The notes under the pieces are model-generated. The model saw only the letters and a list, made by a program, of their open reading frames with translations. It was not told the DNA's origin and did not search any database. Shown here piece by piece: positions 7,348 to 15,507 of a stretch of DNA of 60,060 bases. The stretch's first letter is position 1. Every line of letters starts with the position of its first letter. Location: the NCBI GenBank assembly GCA_902572825.1, contig CACGHD010000005.1, positions 1 through 60,060 on the forward strand, given 5' to 3'. This stretch comes from an uncultured Prochlorococcus sp. Lineage in GTDB: Bacteria > Cyanobacteriota > Cyanobacteriia > PCC-6307 > Cyanobiaceae. A program made the position numbers and the translations under genes.

Positions 7348-7733
7348 AAATGGTGACGACAGAAAGGAGATCTATTTAATAATCAGATTAAGAATTTTCT
7401 TAGAAATTAGTTTTGAATGTAAAAGTGATTACTCACTTCTTCATGCTTTACAAACGACTTTATTTTTAAGATAGTTCAGAATTAATCCCGAAAGATTAAT
7501 TTCTGATCACTTAACTTTCTTACCATAAAGGTTAGATAAGTTAATTTACCTTGGTGTTGCAGACCATGGATTAGTGAAGATCTAGTTGGTCAACCTTGGT
7601 CGAGTCGATCACCAGAACTGTCGTAAAAATAAAATAATCGGTCGTAAATATTTTGCATGAATCCTTAAGAATGATTTAATCATGATTAATTAAATCTTTA
7701 ATCCGCGGACCACATCATCTCTCAGTAAGCATT
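7348..7733. other. Gene-free stretch with a GC-richer structured segment
   Basis: No convincing ORF on either strand. Bases ~7555-7640 are less AT-rich and contain self-complementary pieces (GACCATGG near 7561 versus CCTTGGTC near 7594; TCGAGTCGA). This could be a noncoding RNA, but no clear promoter or terminator pairs with it. Confidence 0.35.
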
Positions 7734-8090
7734 TTATTTGTTTGTTTTACAAAGAATATAAAGCCAACCAAAGAAAGTAGCAAAAGCAATTATTAAAGCA
7801 ATATTGTTATTCAATGGACTTAAATATCTTTCTATTGAAAGTGGCACATGGAGAATAACAAAATACCAATATAGAGCAGATAGTAATCCAAACAATAAAG
7901 CTAGAAGAATATAAAAAGGCAGGATATAAAATCTTCTTTTTTTTATTCTTTCCTCTGTAATATTTTCGGCTAAACCAATTCTTGACCAATAACCACCATT
8001 TAATTGAAGAAAAAACTTTAAAAATATTCCGTAAATATTTATAAAAAACTTAGATAAAGCAAATAAAGGTGAAATTATAAATCTTTGCAT
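7734..8090 (-). CDS. Hypothetical membrane protein
   Basis: 118 aa with a hydrophobic N-terminal region, then two strong membrane segments (ILPFYILLALLFGLLSALYW and IALIIAFATFFGWLYIL) separated by a polar loop. No family recognised. Start ATG at 8090; the small ORF at 8105 lies directly upstream on the same strand. Confidence 0.6.
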   Translation of the reverse strand: MQRFIISPLFALSKFFINIYGIFLKFFLQLNGGYWSRIGLAENITEERIKKRRFYILPFYILLALLFGLLSALYWYFVILHVPLSIERYLSPLNNNIALIIAFATFFGWLYILCKTNK

Positions 8091-8104
8091 TACTGCTTTA
8101 AAAA

Positions 8105-8278
8105 TTAAATTTGTTCAGTTATGGAAATCTGGCTTATATTATTAACTTTTTTTTCTCTATATTTCGTTAGGAAAAATACCATTGAGCTAAAAACAACTAA
8201 AAATCCTATTAATGATATTCGATAGAAAAGGTCATCAGACATATCAAAAAAAGCTGATCTTTTAAATTTGTTTCTCAT
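8105..8278 (-). CDS. 57-aa single-span membrane microprotein
   Basis: MRNKFKRSAFFDMSDD followed by one membrane segment (ISLIGFLVVFSSMVFFLT) and a charged tail. It lies between hairpin element R2 and the membrane protein at 7734-8090 and is probably cotranscribed with the latter. Confidence 0.5.
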   Translation of the reverse strand: MRNKFKRSAFFDMSDDLFYRISLIGFLVVFSSMVFFLTKYREKKVNNISQISITEQI

Positions 8279-8279
8279 C

Positions 8280-8327
8280 AAAAAAAAGAGGGTTTTATCC
8301 CTCTAAGTTTAGATCGAATGTCAATCC
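8280..8327 (-). terminator. Recurrent hairpin element R2
   Basis: Minus strand: conserved tail GATTGACATTCGATCTAA, then AGAGGG-ATAAAA-CCCTCT and seven T. A good terminator for the gene at 8344-8619. The tail is shared with R1, R3 and R5. Confidence 0.75.
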
Positions 8328-8343
8328 TATTTAATAGTTATTT

Positions 8344-8619
8344 TTAAGCAGCATCATATTCTTCATCTTCAAGCTCTCTCATAAATCTTTTATCTAATAA
8401 GTAATCGTCTAAAAGCTCTGCTGCCATCAGCATCTCAGGAGCAGGTTCTTGTAAATTTTTATCTAATAAGTAATTATCTACAGGGTCTAGATTGTTATTT
8501 TCTTTAATTTCTTTATCGCTGTCTAGTAGCTCTCTTATGTAGGTATATACAAGCTTTTTATCGTACCCACTTTCTCTAATTTCTTTCATCATTTCGATTG
8601 GAATTTTCATAATCGTCAA
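8344..8619 (-). CDS. Hypothetical acidic protein with internal repeat
   Basis: 91 aa, very acidic. A short motif occurs twice (VDNYLLDKNLQ and LDDYLLDKRFM). The N-terminus (MKIPIEMMKEIRESGYDKKL) is probably started at the ATG preceded by a G-rich ribosome site. No known domain. Confidence 0.6.
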   Translation of the reverse strand: MTIMKIPIEMMKEIRESGYDKKLVYTYIRELLDSDKEIKENNNLDPVDNYLLDKNLQEPAPEMLMAAELLDDYLLDKRFMRELEDEEYDAA

Positions 8620-8718
8620 CCCCTATTTGAAAGCCTATATACGCATACTTACGAAGATATAAGAAAAAAGCAAGAAAGAGGAAGGATGGAAGAAGACTTC
8701 TATATTTAGATCTTATTT

Positions 8719-8841
8719 TTAATAATTAACTAATTTTCTCTTTCCATCTCTGGTTTCTACTTTATTTATTCTTAACCCAATAAACAAAGCCCATATAAGT
8801 GCAAAGACAATTGGTAAGAAAATGATCGTAAGTTTCATCAT
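8719..8841 (-). CDS. 40-aa single-span membrane microprotein
   Basis: Starts MMKLTIIFLPIVFALIWALF with one transmembrane helix and a basic tail (RDGKRKLVNY). Two adjacent ATGs; either may be used. Function unknown. Confidence 0.5.
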   Translation of the reverse strand: MMKLTIIFLPIVFALIWALFIGLRINKVETRDGKRKLVNY

Positions 8842-8927
8842 TTTTTTTATCCTGTTATTTGCAAAAATAATAACTTTTAAATCAAAAAGAAAATATAGGT
8901 ACTTTATCTAAAAAAGTAGGGTCGAGG

Positions 8928-9199
8928 TTAGATCGACTTTCAATCGCTAAAAGTTTGGATAAAGTTTGGATAAAAAATTACTAATCCTTGAGATCCTAGT
9001 AATAGCTGGTCGCGCTCACTTTTCATTAGCCAAAAATTTTCTTTAGTCATGCCAACTGATTATGGGGAAATTATTAATTGTGAACAAATCGTGAACATAA
9101 TTTTATGTGATTTGCTTTATTAGATTTATTATCCATCAAAGTCTCTATTTAGGAAAGTAATGGGTGGCATGGGGGTATCTCCGTGCGGCGCGTATATGT
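8928..9199. repeat. Junction repeat, copy C
   Basis: Near-identical in order and content to 4811-5087, about 4.1 kb away in the same orientation. It includes TTTAGGAAAGTAATGGGTGG, which corresponds to the last codons of the T5orf172 gene. The reading frame there now ends earlier (YFPK-stop). Confidence 0.8.
8940..9050 (-). CDS. 36-aa ORF with truncated EVE N-terminus, copy 2
   Basis: MTKENFWLMKSERDQ, then LLLGSQGLVIFYPN, same length and stop as the ORF at 4823-4933. Differences between the two are mostly single amino-acid changes. This copy is closer to the parental EVE start (FWLMKSE). Confidence 0.4.
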   Translation of the reverse strand: MTKENFWLMKSERDQLLLGSQGLVIFYPNFIQTFSD

Positions 9200-9289
9200 A
9201 GACCCCAAGAGAGATTTATAATATTTTTTGGATTTCTAAAAGTAAGTTCTAAATATCAGTAATCAGAAGTATGGGTTTAGATATATAAA

Positions 9290-10048
9290 TTAGCGTTGTA
9301 TTAGTGAGTTGTTTTCGCAGACCCATCCGCTTGGTAAGAATGATGGACAACCTCTGAGATTGTTTGCATTAATACCACTCATTATGGCACCACTCAGGTC
9401 GGCACCATTCAGGTCTGCACCACTAAGGTCTGCACCAGTCAGGTTGGCACCATTCAGGTCTGCACCACTAAGGTCTGCACCAGTCAGGTTGGCACCATTC
9501 AGTCTGGCACCACTCAGGCTGACATCACTCATTCTGGCATCCCTCAGGTCGGCACGAAACAGGTCGGCACCATTCAGGTTGACACCACTCATTATGGCAG
9601 CACTCAGGTCTGCACCAGTCAGGTCGGCACCACTCAGGTCTGCACCATTCAGTATGCTATAACTCAGGTCGGCACCACTTATTTTGGCACCATTCAGGTC
9701 GGCACCATTCAGTATTGCATAAATTAGGTTGGCACCACTTAGGTCGGCAAATTTCAGGTTCGCATCCCTGAGGTTGGCACCAAACATTCTGGCATCCCTC
9801 AGGTCGGCACGAAACAGGTCGGCACGATTCAGGTCGGCACGAAACAGGTCTGCACCATTCAGTCTGGCACCACTCAGGTCTGCACCAGTCAGGTTGGCAC
9901 CATTCAGTCTGGCACCACTCAGGTTTGTATGAGCTAAGTTACCACTTCTTCTTATCTGATTATTTCTAGGTTCTATATGGTCAGTAAAAGATGCTGTTGG
10001 TGTAATAGATAGAGCTAGTATTCCTGCAACTGCTAATGCTTTTTTCAT
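9290..10048 (-). CDS. Exported pentapeptide-repeat protein
   Basis: 252 aa. A signal peptide ([20 protein letters not shown]) is followed by ~38 tandem A(D/N)LXX pentapeptides from about residue 39 to 232, predicted to form a right-handed quadrilateral beta-helix. A short C-terminal part has two cysteines ([15 protein letters not shown]), a motif common in lumenal/periplasmic cyanobacterial members. The DNA is internally repetitive (GCACCACTCAGGTC-type units), and the opposite strand therefore also stays open, without coding meaning. Role unknown. Confidence 0.85.
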   Translation of the reverse strand: MKKALAVAGILALSITPTASFTDHIEPRNNQIRRSGNLAHTNLSGARLNGANLTGADLSGARLNGADLFRADLNRADLFRADLRDARMFGANLRDANLKFADLSGANLIYAILNGADLNGAKISGADLSYSILNGADLSGADLTGADLSAAIMSGVNLNGADLFRADLRDARMSDVSLSGARLNGANLTGADLSGADLNGANLTGADLSGADLNGADLSGAIMSGINANNLRGCPSFLPSGWVCENNSLIQR

Positions 10049-10445
10049 TAAGAAATCCTTTTAATAATTATTTTTCTGATTAATCAATTTACCTTAACTG
10101 ATAAAACTTTGGTAATTTATTAATTTTTTATTTAATTACTTTTGCACTCAAGAAAGTTTTAAATCTATCTTTTTGGAAGTATATAATTAGCTATATAAAG
10201 TTTTTTATTAATGCTTTAAAACCAATAATATTTTTCCATTACAAATGAGATATTATTTCATTGAGATCAAATAAATCAGTTGCCACTAAAGAAATGTTGG
10301 AGTGTAAAGCTCTTCTGGGTTCTTAAATAATTAAAATTTCGCTAAAAGCATTTTATTTTTAGAAGATTTAAATTTGGTACAAAAAACTACATCATTTGAA
10401 GATTTAAGTGAATAGTTTATAGATATAAAATCTAATTTACTAATT
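10049..10445. other. Gene-free region upstream of an Hli gene
   Basis: About 400 bp of very AT-rich sequence. I see no ORF, strong hairpin or repeat; it should contain divergent promoters for the pentapeptide-repeat gene and the Hli gene. Confidence 0.5.
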
Positions 10446-10574
10446 ATGGAATTCGCAAAAAAATTCATGACCGAAAAAGCTGAAAAGCTGAACGGAAAAG
10501 CTGCAATGCTTGGAATGTTTGCTCTTGTGGGAGCTTATTATTTTACTGGTCAAATTGTTCCAGGAATATTCTAA
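10446..10574 (+). CDS. hli: High-light-inducible protein (Hli)
   Basis: 42 aa, single helix with the chlorophyll-binding consensus: EKLNGKAAMLGMFALVGAYY, then TGQIVPGIF. Hlips sit in the thylakoid membrane and photoprotect by binding chlorophyll and carotenoid near photosystem II assembly sites. This one carries only the minimal helix. A strong terminator follows. One of four Hli genes here. Confidence 0.92.
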   Translation: MEFAKKFMTEKAEKLNGKAAMLGMFALVGAYYFTGQIVPGIF

Positions 10575-10597
10575 GAAAATCCTTTTAAATTTCTTGA

Positions 10598-10625
10598 GAG
10601 CTTAATTAAGCTCTTTTTTTTTTTT
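10598..10625 (+). terminator. Rho-independent terminator of Hli gene
   Basis: Stem GAGCTT/AAGCTC with AATT loop and an uninterrupted run of about twelve T. It lies at the 3' end of the convergent amidotransferase gene. Confidence 0.85.
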
Positions 10626-11361
10626 AATTATCTAATAATTCAAATAATTTACTTATTAGTAGCTTTCTTTTTAAAAAAGTTTTATCAATATATTTTTTAT
10701 TCTCTTCTCTTAGAATTTCCTGACCATTTGCGCCCAACCCTTCAAGGATAAATTCTCTATCTTCTTTAAGCCACTTATTTATAATTTCCCCAGTGGACTC
10801 TATATGGAATTGTAATCCGTAGGCAAAATCATCAATCTTAAATAACTGTTCCTTACAACGAGCGCTACTAGCAAGGAGCACTGCCTTTTTAGGTAATAAA
10901 ATCCTATCTCCGTGCCAATGCAGGACATGAAATGGCTCTTCAAAGAGTTCGTTTAAGTCTTTATTTGATTTATCTTTAAAAATTTGAGACCATCCAATTT
11001 CTGGTAATGCTTTTGGAGGTGATCCATATTTTAAAATTTCTACATTTCCTCCAGCAGCATTCGCAAGCAACTGAGCACCTAAGCAAACACCGATCATAGG
11101 CCTCTCATTTTCTAATTCTTTTTTTATAAAATCTCTTTCTAACTTAAGCCATGGATATCTGTCGCTTCCAATATCTTTCACTCCCATTGGTCCACCCATA
11201 ATCAAAATCAAGTCACCTTTTTTTGTTTGAGGTAGAGGATCTTTTTTATCTAAACGAACAACATCGATTTTTAAATCTTTTTCTTTAGCAAATTGTTCAA
11301 AAAGGCCTGGGCCCTCTATTTCTAAATGTTGCAAAACTAATAGTCGTTTTATTCTCTTCAT
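10624..11361 (-). CDS. Class I glutamine amidotransferase-like protein
   Basis: 245 aa with the class I (GMP-synthase type) GATase fold. The oxyanion motif MGGPMGV is near residue 55. The nucleophile elbow GVCLGAQLLA has Cys93, and the FHIEST motif supplies His186 and Glu188, so the triad is intact. No synthetase domain, so it is a stand-alone member whose acceptor is unknown. The start overlaps the stop of the upstream secreted-protein gene by 4 nt (ATGA). Confidence 0.85.
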   Translation of the reverse strand: MKRIKRLLVLQHLEIEGPGLFEQFAKEKDLKIDVVRLDKKDPLPQTKKGDLILIMGGPMGVKDIGSDRYPWLKLERDFIKKELENERPMIGVCLGAQLLANAAGGNVEILKYGSPPKALPEIGWSQIFKDKSNKDLNELFEEPFHVLHWHGDRILLPKKAVLLASSARCKEQLFKIDDFAYGLQFHIESTGEIINKWLKEDREFILEGLGANGQEILREENKKYIDKTFLKRKLLISKLFELLDN

Positions 11362-11654
11362 TCAATTTCCATTATTTCAACATAATCAGAACAGACATTA
11401 ACGCTAAACCACTCCATTGAGGACCAATTACTTTTTTGGTATGTACCTGCTGCAACACTTGCAAAACAATCATTCTCATACCAACTTCGATAATTGGGAT
11501 TTAATTCCGTTCCTTTTAATCTATTTTCTAAGCCTTTTCCATATTTTTTAATAACAAGATTTATAGCTTCGTACTCAATTTGTCTTTGCCTTTCATCAGC
11601 AAAAGCTCCTAAAGGTATAAAAAAAAGGATTGAAGCAATAAGTAAATGTTTCAT
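11358..11654 (-). CDS. Small exported protein
   Basis: 98 aa with a signal peptide (MKHLLIASILFFIPLGAFA), then a short alpha-rich mature domain with two cysteines (NDCFASVAAGTYQ and VNVCSDYV) that may form a disulfide. Middle gene of a three-gene operon (11960 to 10624). Function unknown. Confidence 0.6.
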   Translation of the reverse strand: MKHLLIASILFFIPLGAFADERQRQIEYEAINLVIKKYGKGLENRLKGTELNPNYRSWYENDCFASVAAGTYQKSNWSSMEWFSVNVCSDYVEIMEIE

Positions 11655-11669
11655 CGATTCTACTGTTTT

Positions 11670-11960
11670 TTATATGAAGTTAATTTCATTTTGTTTAATT
11701 AATTTTTTAAAATTATCAACCCTTTTTTGTCCGTTCTTTAAAGGTCTAGAAGAGTCAAGTACAGCTGCACAACATAATTGCCAACAAGATTTTTCATCTA
11801 GGTCTAATTTCTTGCATATTTTTTTTGGGGCTTTAAAAACTGTATTAATTTCCGCAATATGTTGAGTAGTTTCCCATAACTCTCCTTCAAGAAAATCAAG
11901 TTCAATACTTGATAATAATCCTGTGGCTACGTAATCTTTGATTAGCTCAGTTAATTCCAC
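11670..11960 (-). CDS. Hypothetical soluble protein
   Basis: 96 aa, mostly helical, with a Cys-containing patch (KSCWQLCCAAVLDSSRPL). First gene of the minus-strand operon leading into the exported protein and amidotransferase. Not recognised. Confidence 0.55.
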   Translation of the reverse strand: MELTELIKDYVATGLLSSIELDFLEGELWETTQHIAEINTVFKAPKKICKKLDLDEKSCWQLCCAAVLDSSRPLKNGQKRVDNFKKLIKQNEINFI

Positions 11961-12017
11961 AAGATTCTATAAAAGCAGGAAAAGTTAAATCATCTTTTAT
12001 TATTTATATAGCAAGAT

Positions 12018-12064
12018 AAAAAAAAAGGAGCTAATTGCTCCCTAGATTAGATTGACTGTTAATC
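12018..12064 (-). terminator. Recurrent hairpin element R3
   Basis: Minus strand: GATTAACAGTCAATCTAA tail, then GGGAGC-AATTA-GCTCC and nine T. Located 9 nt after the cupin stop; a strong terminator. Confidence 0.8.
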
Positions 12065-12072
12065 AGGTTGAT

Positions 12073-12498
12073 TTATTCTTCAGGATTCAAAGTAGGTACA
12101 CCTTCTGCTGAAGCTACAGCAACCCACATCACTGCAGATGAATTCCCACTATTAGCCATTGTATGAGCAGGAGTATTTGCTGAAAGAACAAATGAATCCC
12201 CCTCCTTAAAGGTCTTACTAATCCCCGTCTTTTCAGCAAGCGTTAATTCACCACTTTCAATATGACCCAATAAAGGTACAGGATGAGAGTGCATTGGTAT
12301 CGTCGCTCCATTTTCAACTTCTACTCTAATCAAACGCATTTCAGCTTTTCCTTTTGGATACTTGAAATTATCTCCATCAATGTTTTCTGAAGAGGTGAAG
12401 ATTTCTTGTACATCAACAGGAGATTCTGCAGCTATAGAAATGCTTGGATTGATAAGCATTAATGCAAAAGCTAATGCGATGAATAAATTCTTGATCAT
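12073..12498 (-). CDS. Exported cupin-domain protein
   Basis: 141 aa: signal peptide (MIKNLFIALAFALMLINPSISIAA) and one small cupin barrel. Metal-ligand motif 1 is visible as MHSHPVPLLGHIESGE, and motif 2 as AHTMANSG. The protein should act in the periplasm or lumen; no substrate can be assigned. Confidence 0.8.
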   Translation of the reverse strand: MIKNLFIALAFALMLINPSISIAAESPVDVQEIFTSSENIDGDNFKYPKGKAEMRLIRVEVENGATIPMHSHPVPLLGHIESGELTLAEKTGISKTFKEGDSFVLSANTPAHTMANSGNSSAVMWVAVASAEGVPTLNPEE

Positions 12499-12880
12499 GA
12501 ATTTGAATTTCTATAAAATTATTTAGACTTATAGTATTTATTTTTTCAATATCTGTCAGTACTTGATTTAACTTTTTATGTTTTTGAATAAATCTTTTAT
12601 TGAGGAACTAGCGCTCCTTATTTTAAATCTACTGTTAATGTAAATTTTTCTTATTTCTTTTTTGTAAATTAAATCTTAAATTATATAGGGAAACTTATAT
12701 AGAACTCGTTTTCATATAAGTTATATAAATCTAATTAAGTAGTCTTTTTTACCAATTAAATATACCTGTTTTTAAATAAATATATTTGTCCTTAAAAAGC
12801 TCCTAGAAAACACTTTTTCTTGAAATAAAGATTGACAAGACATTTATAAAAAAAACTTTTATAAAACATTAACTTCTTTT
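12499..12880. other. Gene-free region with a degenerate R element
   Basis: Bases ~12598-12642 resemble the recurrent hairpin element (GGAGCGCTAG hairpin, tail ATTAACAGTAGATTTAAA on the minus strand) without a good T run. An ACTTATAT/ATATAAGT inverted repeat lies near 12690-12720. No credible ORF longer than about 20 codons. Confidence 0.4.
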
Positions 12881-13195
12881 ATGAATATGTTTCTAACTAA
12901 CAAGACTCGTTTAAAAATTAAGGATATTGTAAAGAGGATTTCATTAGATGAACCAGTTGCATTAGAGGAAAGAATTTATGTAGAAAAGTTTGCAAAACAT
13001 AATTCAACTATATGGACATGGCTTAAGAAAGCTAACAGCTTGAGGAGATATGGCAAACAAAAAACTGATGGAATAAATGGACTTATCCAGAATCTTGGCC
13101 TTGATGGTTTAGAGACTGAAAATCATTTCGATCCTAAAAATGATGATCTTGCTGATTGGTTTAGTGGATCTCCTGATTGGGTGAGGAGGAGCTAA
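12881..13195 (+). CDS. Hypothetical protein
   Basis: 104 aa, basic N-terminal half (LKIKDIVKRISLDEPVALEERIYV, split by a Glu/Arg helix), tryptophan motif IWTWLKKANSLRRYG and acidic C-terminal half (DDLADWFSGSPDW). Looks like a small helical protein; conserved type in Prochlorococcus by appearance only. Function unknown. Confidence 0.6.
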   Translation: MNMFLTNKTRLKIKDIVKRISLDEPVALEERIYVEKFAKHNSTIWTWLKKANSLRRYGKQKTDGINGLIQNLGLDGLETENHFDPKNDDLADWFSGSPDWVRRS

Positions 13196-13248
13196 TTACC
13201 CTTAGATTAAAATTAATTCAAATTAATAATGAAAAAAGGAAACTTTCT

Positions 13249-13395
13249 CTACTTGTCTTGGGCATAATCACAAATACCGAATTGCATACATTCCATTTGC
13301 GCATCAGTTAGTTTTCTTTCAATTGATAACGTATCAAACAAACCACCAATTACATGTTGAATTTTATTTTTAATTAGATTTCCGTAAGTCATCAT
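13249..13395 (-). CDS. 48-aa hypothetical microprotein
   Basis: MMTYGNLIKNKIQHVIGGLF ... MECMQFGICDYAQDK. A G-rich ribosome site (GGGGG) precedes the tandem ATGs. Two Cys near the C-terminus. No family recognised. Confidence 0.5.
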   Translation of the reverse strand: MMTYGNLIKNKIQHVIGGLFDTLSIERKLTDAQMECMQFGICDYAQDK

Positions 13396-13582
13396 TAACC
13401 CCCTTTTGTAGAACTTATTTAGTATTAGTTATGTTCAAGAATCAAGAGTTTTAATACCTAAAATACAAATTATAAATTAATCGTTTTTAAAATATTTCAC
13501 TAAATTCATAATCAGTATTTTTGCTCTAGGAAATTTGAATCATCACCTTTAAATTAGATCCACTGATTGGAGGTCTCACTTC

Positions 13583-13690
13583 ATGAGTACTTACAAAAGG
13601 AAATACTTTAAAAAGACAAAAAAGATCAATAACACTCTTTGGTTGGATAAATTAATTAATCAACTTGAAAAAAAATCAAAGGGAGTTTGA
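13583..13690 (+). CDS. 35-aa microprotein, NT.WLD.LIN family, copy 2
   Basis: Lysine-rich N-terminus, then NTLWLDKLINQLEKK. Shares the WLD(K/E)LIN core with 6584-6721 and 14490-14606. GGAGGT ribosome site upstream. First of three closely spaced small plus-strand genes. Confidence 0.6.
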   Translation: MSTYKRKYFKKTKKINNTLWLDKLINQLEKKSKGV

Positions 13691-13692
13691 TC

Positions 13693-13857
13693 ATGAATAC
13701 ATTTAGAAATAAACAATTCAAAAATGAATTAGATCCCAAGTATGCCTTCTATGATTGTCTTCGTAGTTGCGAAATTAAGATTAATTCTGAAAAGTCTTTA
13801 GAAGAATGCGTCGAAATTTGTGAACCTAGTCCAGTACCAAAGAATCTTGATGGCTAA
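13693..13857 (+). CDS. 54-aa twin CX3C microprotein, copy 1
   Basis: Contains two CX3C motifs 12 residues apart (DCLRSCEI and ECVEICEP), predicted to form a disulfide- or metal-linked helical hairpin. It starts 2 nt after the upstream stop. The gene at 35930-36088 has a similar pair (ECITEC and ECITRC), so these are likely relatives. Function unknown. Confidence 0.6.
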   Translation: MNTFRNKQFKNELDPKYAFYDCLRSCEIKINSEKSLEECVEICEPSPVPKNLDG

Positions 13858-13934
13858 AAATAGGAATTTAAACTCTATTCGATACCTATTCTGCCGTTAT
13901 AAGGTTTTTATATAAATTTAAGGAGGGTAATCTT

Positions 13935-14093
13935 ATGACCAACCTTGCAATTGAGATACTTCTTCTAATTATAGTTTTAGTTAATTTTGGAACGATCCTT
14001 ACCGCTAAAATTTATTCACAATCAGTAAAAGAAATTCAACGTAAGAGATTATTTTGTAGTGAATCTATAAGTAACCCATATTGTGTTTTTTAA
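13935..14093 (+). CDS. 52-aa single-span membrane microprotein
   Basis: MTNLAIEILLLIIVLVNFGT forms one membrane helix, followed by a basic tail with two Cys. Excellent Shine-Dalgarno AGGAGGG at 13921-13927. Terminator-like hairpin follows at 14112. Confidence 0.6.
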   Translation: MTNLAIEILLLIIVLVNFGTILTAKIYSQSVKEIQRKRLFCSESISNPYCVF

Positions 14094-14111
14094 TAAATTA
14101 ATTCCAAACTA

Positions 14112-14133
14112 ATAACTCTCAAAATAGAGTTAT
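14112..14133 (+). terminator. Hairpin terminator (weak T tail)
   Basis: Perfect 8-bp stem ATAACTCT/AGAGTTAT with CAAAAT loop, 19 nt after the 13935-14093 stop. The tail AATCTTA is poor, so termination may be partial. Confidence 0.55.
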
Positions 14134-14160
14134 AATCTTAGAAGTTAAGGTCCAGTAAAA

Positions 14161-14268
14161 CTAAAAATAAGGTGTATAAGGTACTTCTGTTTTTAATGAA
14201 TCTCCGTAGTAACTTTCAGCTGACTTTAATAGGATCCAATAAATAAAATTCAGAAATGATTTTTCCAT
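14161..14268 (-). CDS. 35-aa microprotein, SAES.YG(D/E)S family, copy 1
   Basis: MEKSFLNFIYWILLKSAESY followed by YGDS and TEVPYTP. Its paralog at 18582-18701 reads VEKALVNFFFWLLIRSAESH then YGES and VEVP. Shared residues run through a hydrophobic helix and a conserved polar tail, and the frame is intact in both. Probably a membrane-associated peptide. Confidence 0.6.
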   Translation of the reverse strand: MEKSFLNFIYWILLKSAESYYGDSLKTEVPYTPYF

Positions 14269-14489
14269 AGGAAGATCTATACCTTTACTAATTCAAATCA
14301 AAATCCTAAATAAAAACATCGTAAAAAATACTTAACTGAAGAGATTTAGATTTTTTTAGTTAATTTGCGTTGGTTAGGTTTGTATGAAATGCTACTAAAG
14401 CTTGTTTTATCAATCGATTTGGTAATATTGCTTGTTGATTCCTTTAATTTCTGAAGATATATTAAATAAACTATAAAAGTAAGAAATTG

Positions 14490-14606
14490 ATGAATACTCA
14501 AAAAAGCCAAAGCCATAAAAGACAAGAGCAAAATAATACAGAATGGTTAGATGAATTAATCAATAAGATTGAAAGCATGAAAAACAAAATATCAAATACT
14601 TATTAA
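14490..14606 (+). CDS. 38-aa microprotein, NT.WLD.LIN family, copy 3
   Basis: MNTQKSQSHKRQEQ, then NNTEWLDELINKIESMKNKI, the core shared with 6584-6721 and 13583-13690. A terminator follows within 20 nt. Confidence 0.6.
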   Translation: MNTQKSQSHKRQEQNNTEWLDELINKIESMKNKISNTY

Positions 14607-14625
14607 TCATTCTTCTACATTTATT

Positions 14626-14659
14626 AAGTCAGCTTGTAGTTTTATAGGCTGACTTTTTT
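14626..14659 (+). terminator. Rho-independent terminator
   Basis: AAGTCAGC/GCTGACTT stem, TTGTAGTTTTATAG loop, T tail. It ends the 14490-14606 gene and overlaps the 3' end of the convergent LOG-family gene. The hairpin resembles the one at 32528-32565. Confidence 0.75.
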
Positions 14660-15507
14660 GATGATTTGATAATTTTCCATGCTTCTGATGCAGTGTCTGC
14701 ATATTGGAAAAGATTTAAATGTTCATCTTCAATTAATCCAAGATCAGCTAAATATTCAAAGTTAATTATCTTATTCCAATACTCTCTACCAAAAAGTATG
14801 ATTGGGATTTTAGTTTTCATTCCTGTTTGACAAAGTGTCAATAATTCAAATAATTCATCTAGTGTTCCAAAACCTCCAGGAAAAAATACGGCAGCTACTG
14901 ATCGCATAACAAAATGGATCTTTCTTAATGCAAAATAATTGAATTTAAAGCAAAGACCAGGAGTTATAAAAGCATTTGGTATTTGTTCGTTAGGTAGACT
15001 GATATTTAACCCTATAGACTTACAATTTGCTTCAAATGCACCTCTATTAGCAGCTTCCATAATTCCTGGCCCCCCACCTGTAACAATCACATGAGAATTA
15101 CAGTTTTTATTTTGATTATTAATTGAAGCAAGTTTAGAAAACTCCCTTGCAGATTGATAGTAATTACTCATTAGAAGCAAATTTTCTAATCTATTTAAAT
15201 TTCGTTTTAGAAGTATCGATTTATGATTTTTTTTAATTAATTCTTTTATATTTTCAATTCTCTTTTTTGTATTTGATTCTTCTGCAATGCTTGCGCCTCC
15301 AAAAATAATTATGGTTGAAAGGATTTTATTTTCTTCAAGGATTAAATCTGGTTTAGTAATTTCAAGAAGCATTCTAACTCCACGCATTTCATTTCGGCTT
15401 AGTAGGCCAAAATCTTCGTGAGCCAATTTATAAGTATCAGAATTAATAATTAAATTCAGGTTTTTTAAATTATTACTATGGGATATATAATTTTTCATTT
15501 CAAACAA
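14629..15507 (-). CDS. LOG-family protein (TIGR00730-like nucleoside-5'-monophosphate phosphoribohydrolase)
   Basis: 292 aa Rossmann-like protein with both family signatures: GGGPGIMEAANRG at ~144 and PGGFGTLDE at ~210 with the catalytic Glu. LOG proteins release free cytokinin-type bases or hydrolyse other nucleoside monophosphates. An N-terminal ~130-aa extension is longer than in minimal LOG proteins. The start overlaps the upstream gene by 8 nt; a second ATG three codons later is possible. Confidence 0.85.
   Translation of the reverse strand: MFEMKNYISHSNNLKNLNLIINSDTYKLAHEDFGLLSRNEMRGVRMLLEITKPDLILEENKILSTIIIFGGASIAEESNTKKRIENIKELIKKNHKSILLKRNLNRLENLLLMSNYYQSAREFSKLASINNQNKNCNSHVIVTGGGPGIMEAANRGAFEANCKSIGLNISLPNEQIPNAFITPGLCFKFNYFALRKIHFVMRSVAAVFFPGGFGTLDELFELLTLCQTGMKTKIPIILFGREYWNKIINFEYLADLGLIEDEHLNLFQYADTASEAWKIIKSSKKSAYKTTS

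Noticed and set aside
9380..9930. CRISPR-like repetitive DNA
   Set aside because: The ~15-bp periodicity is coding pentapeptide repeats; there are no unique spacers and no cas genes.
9309..9932. Two long plus-strand frames inside the pentapeptide-repeat gene (9309-9662, 9729-9932)
   Set aside because: They mirror the repetitive minus-strand gene (Ser-Ala-Pro repeats) and have no independent signal.
14346..14531. 61-codon minus-strand frame
   Set aside because: It overlaps the better-supported NT.WLD.LIN gene on the plus strand and has no ribosome site or homolog I recognise.
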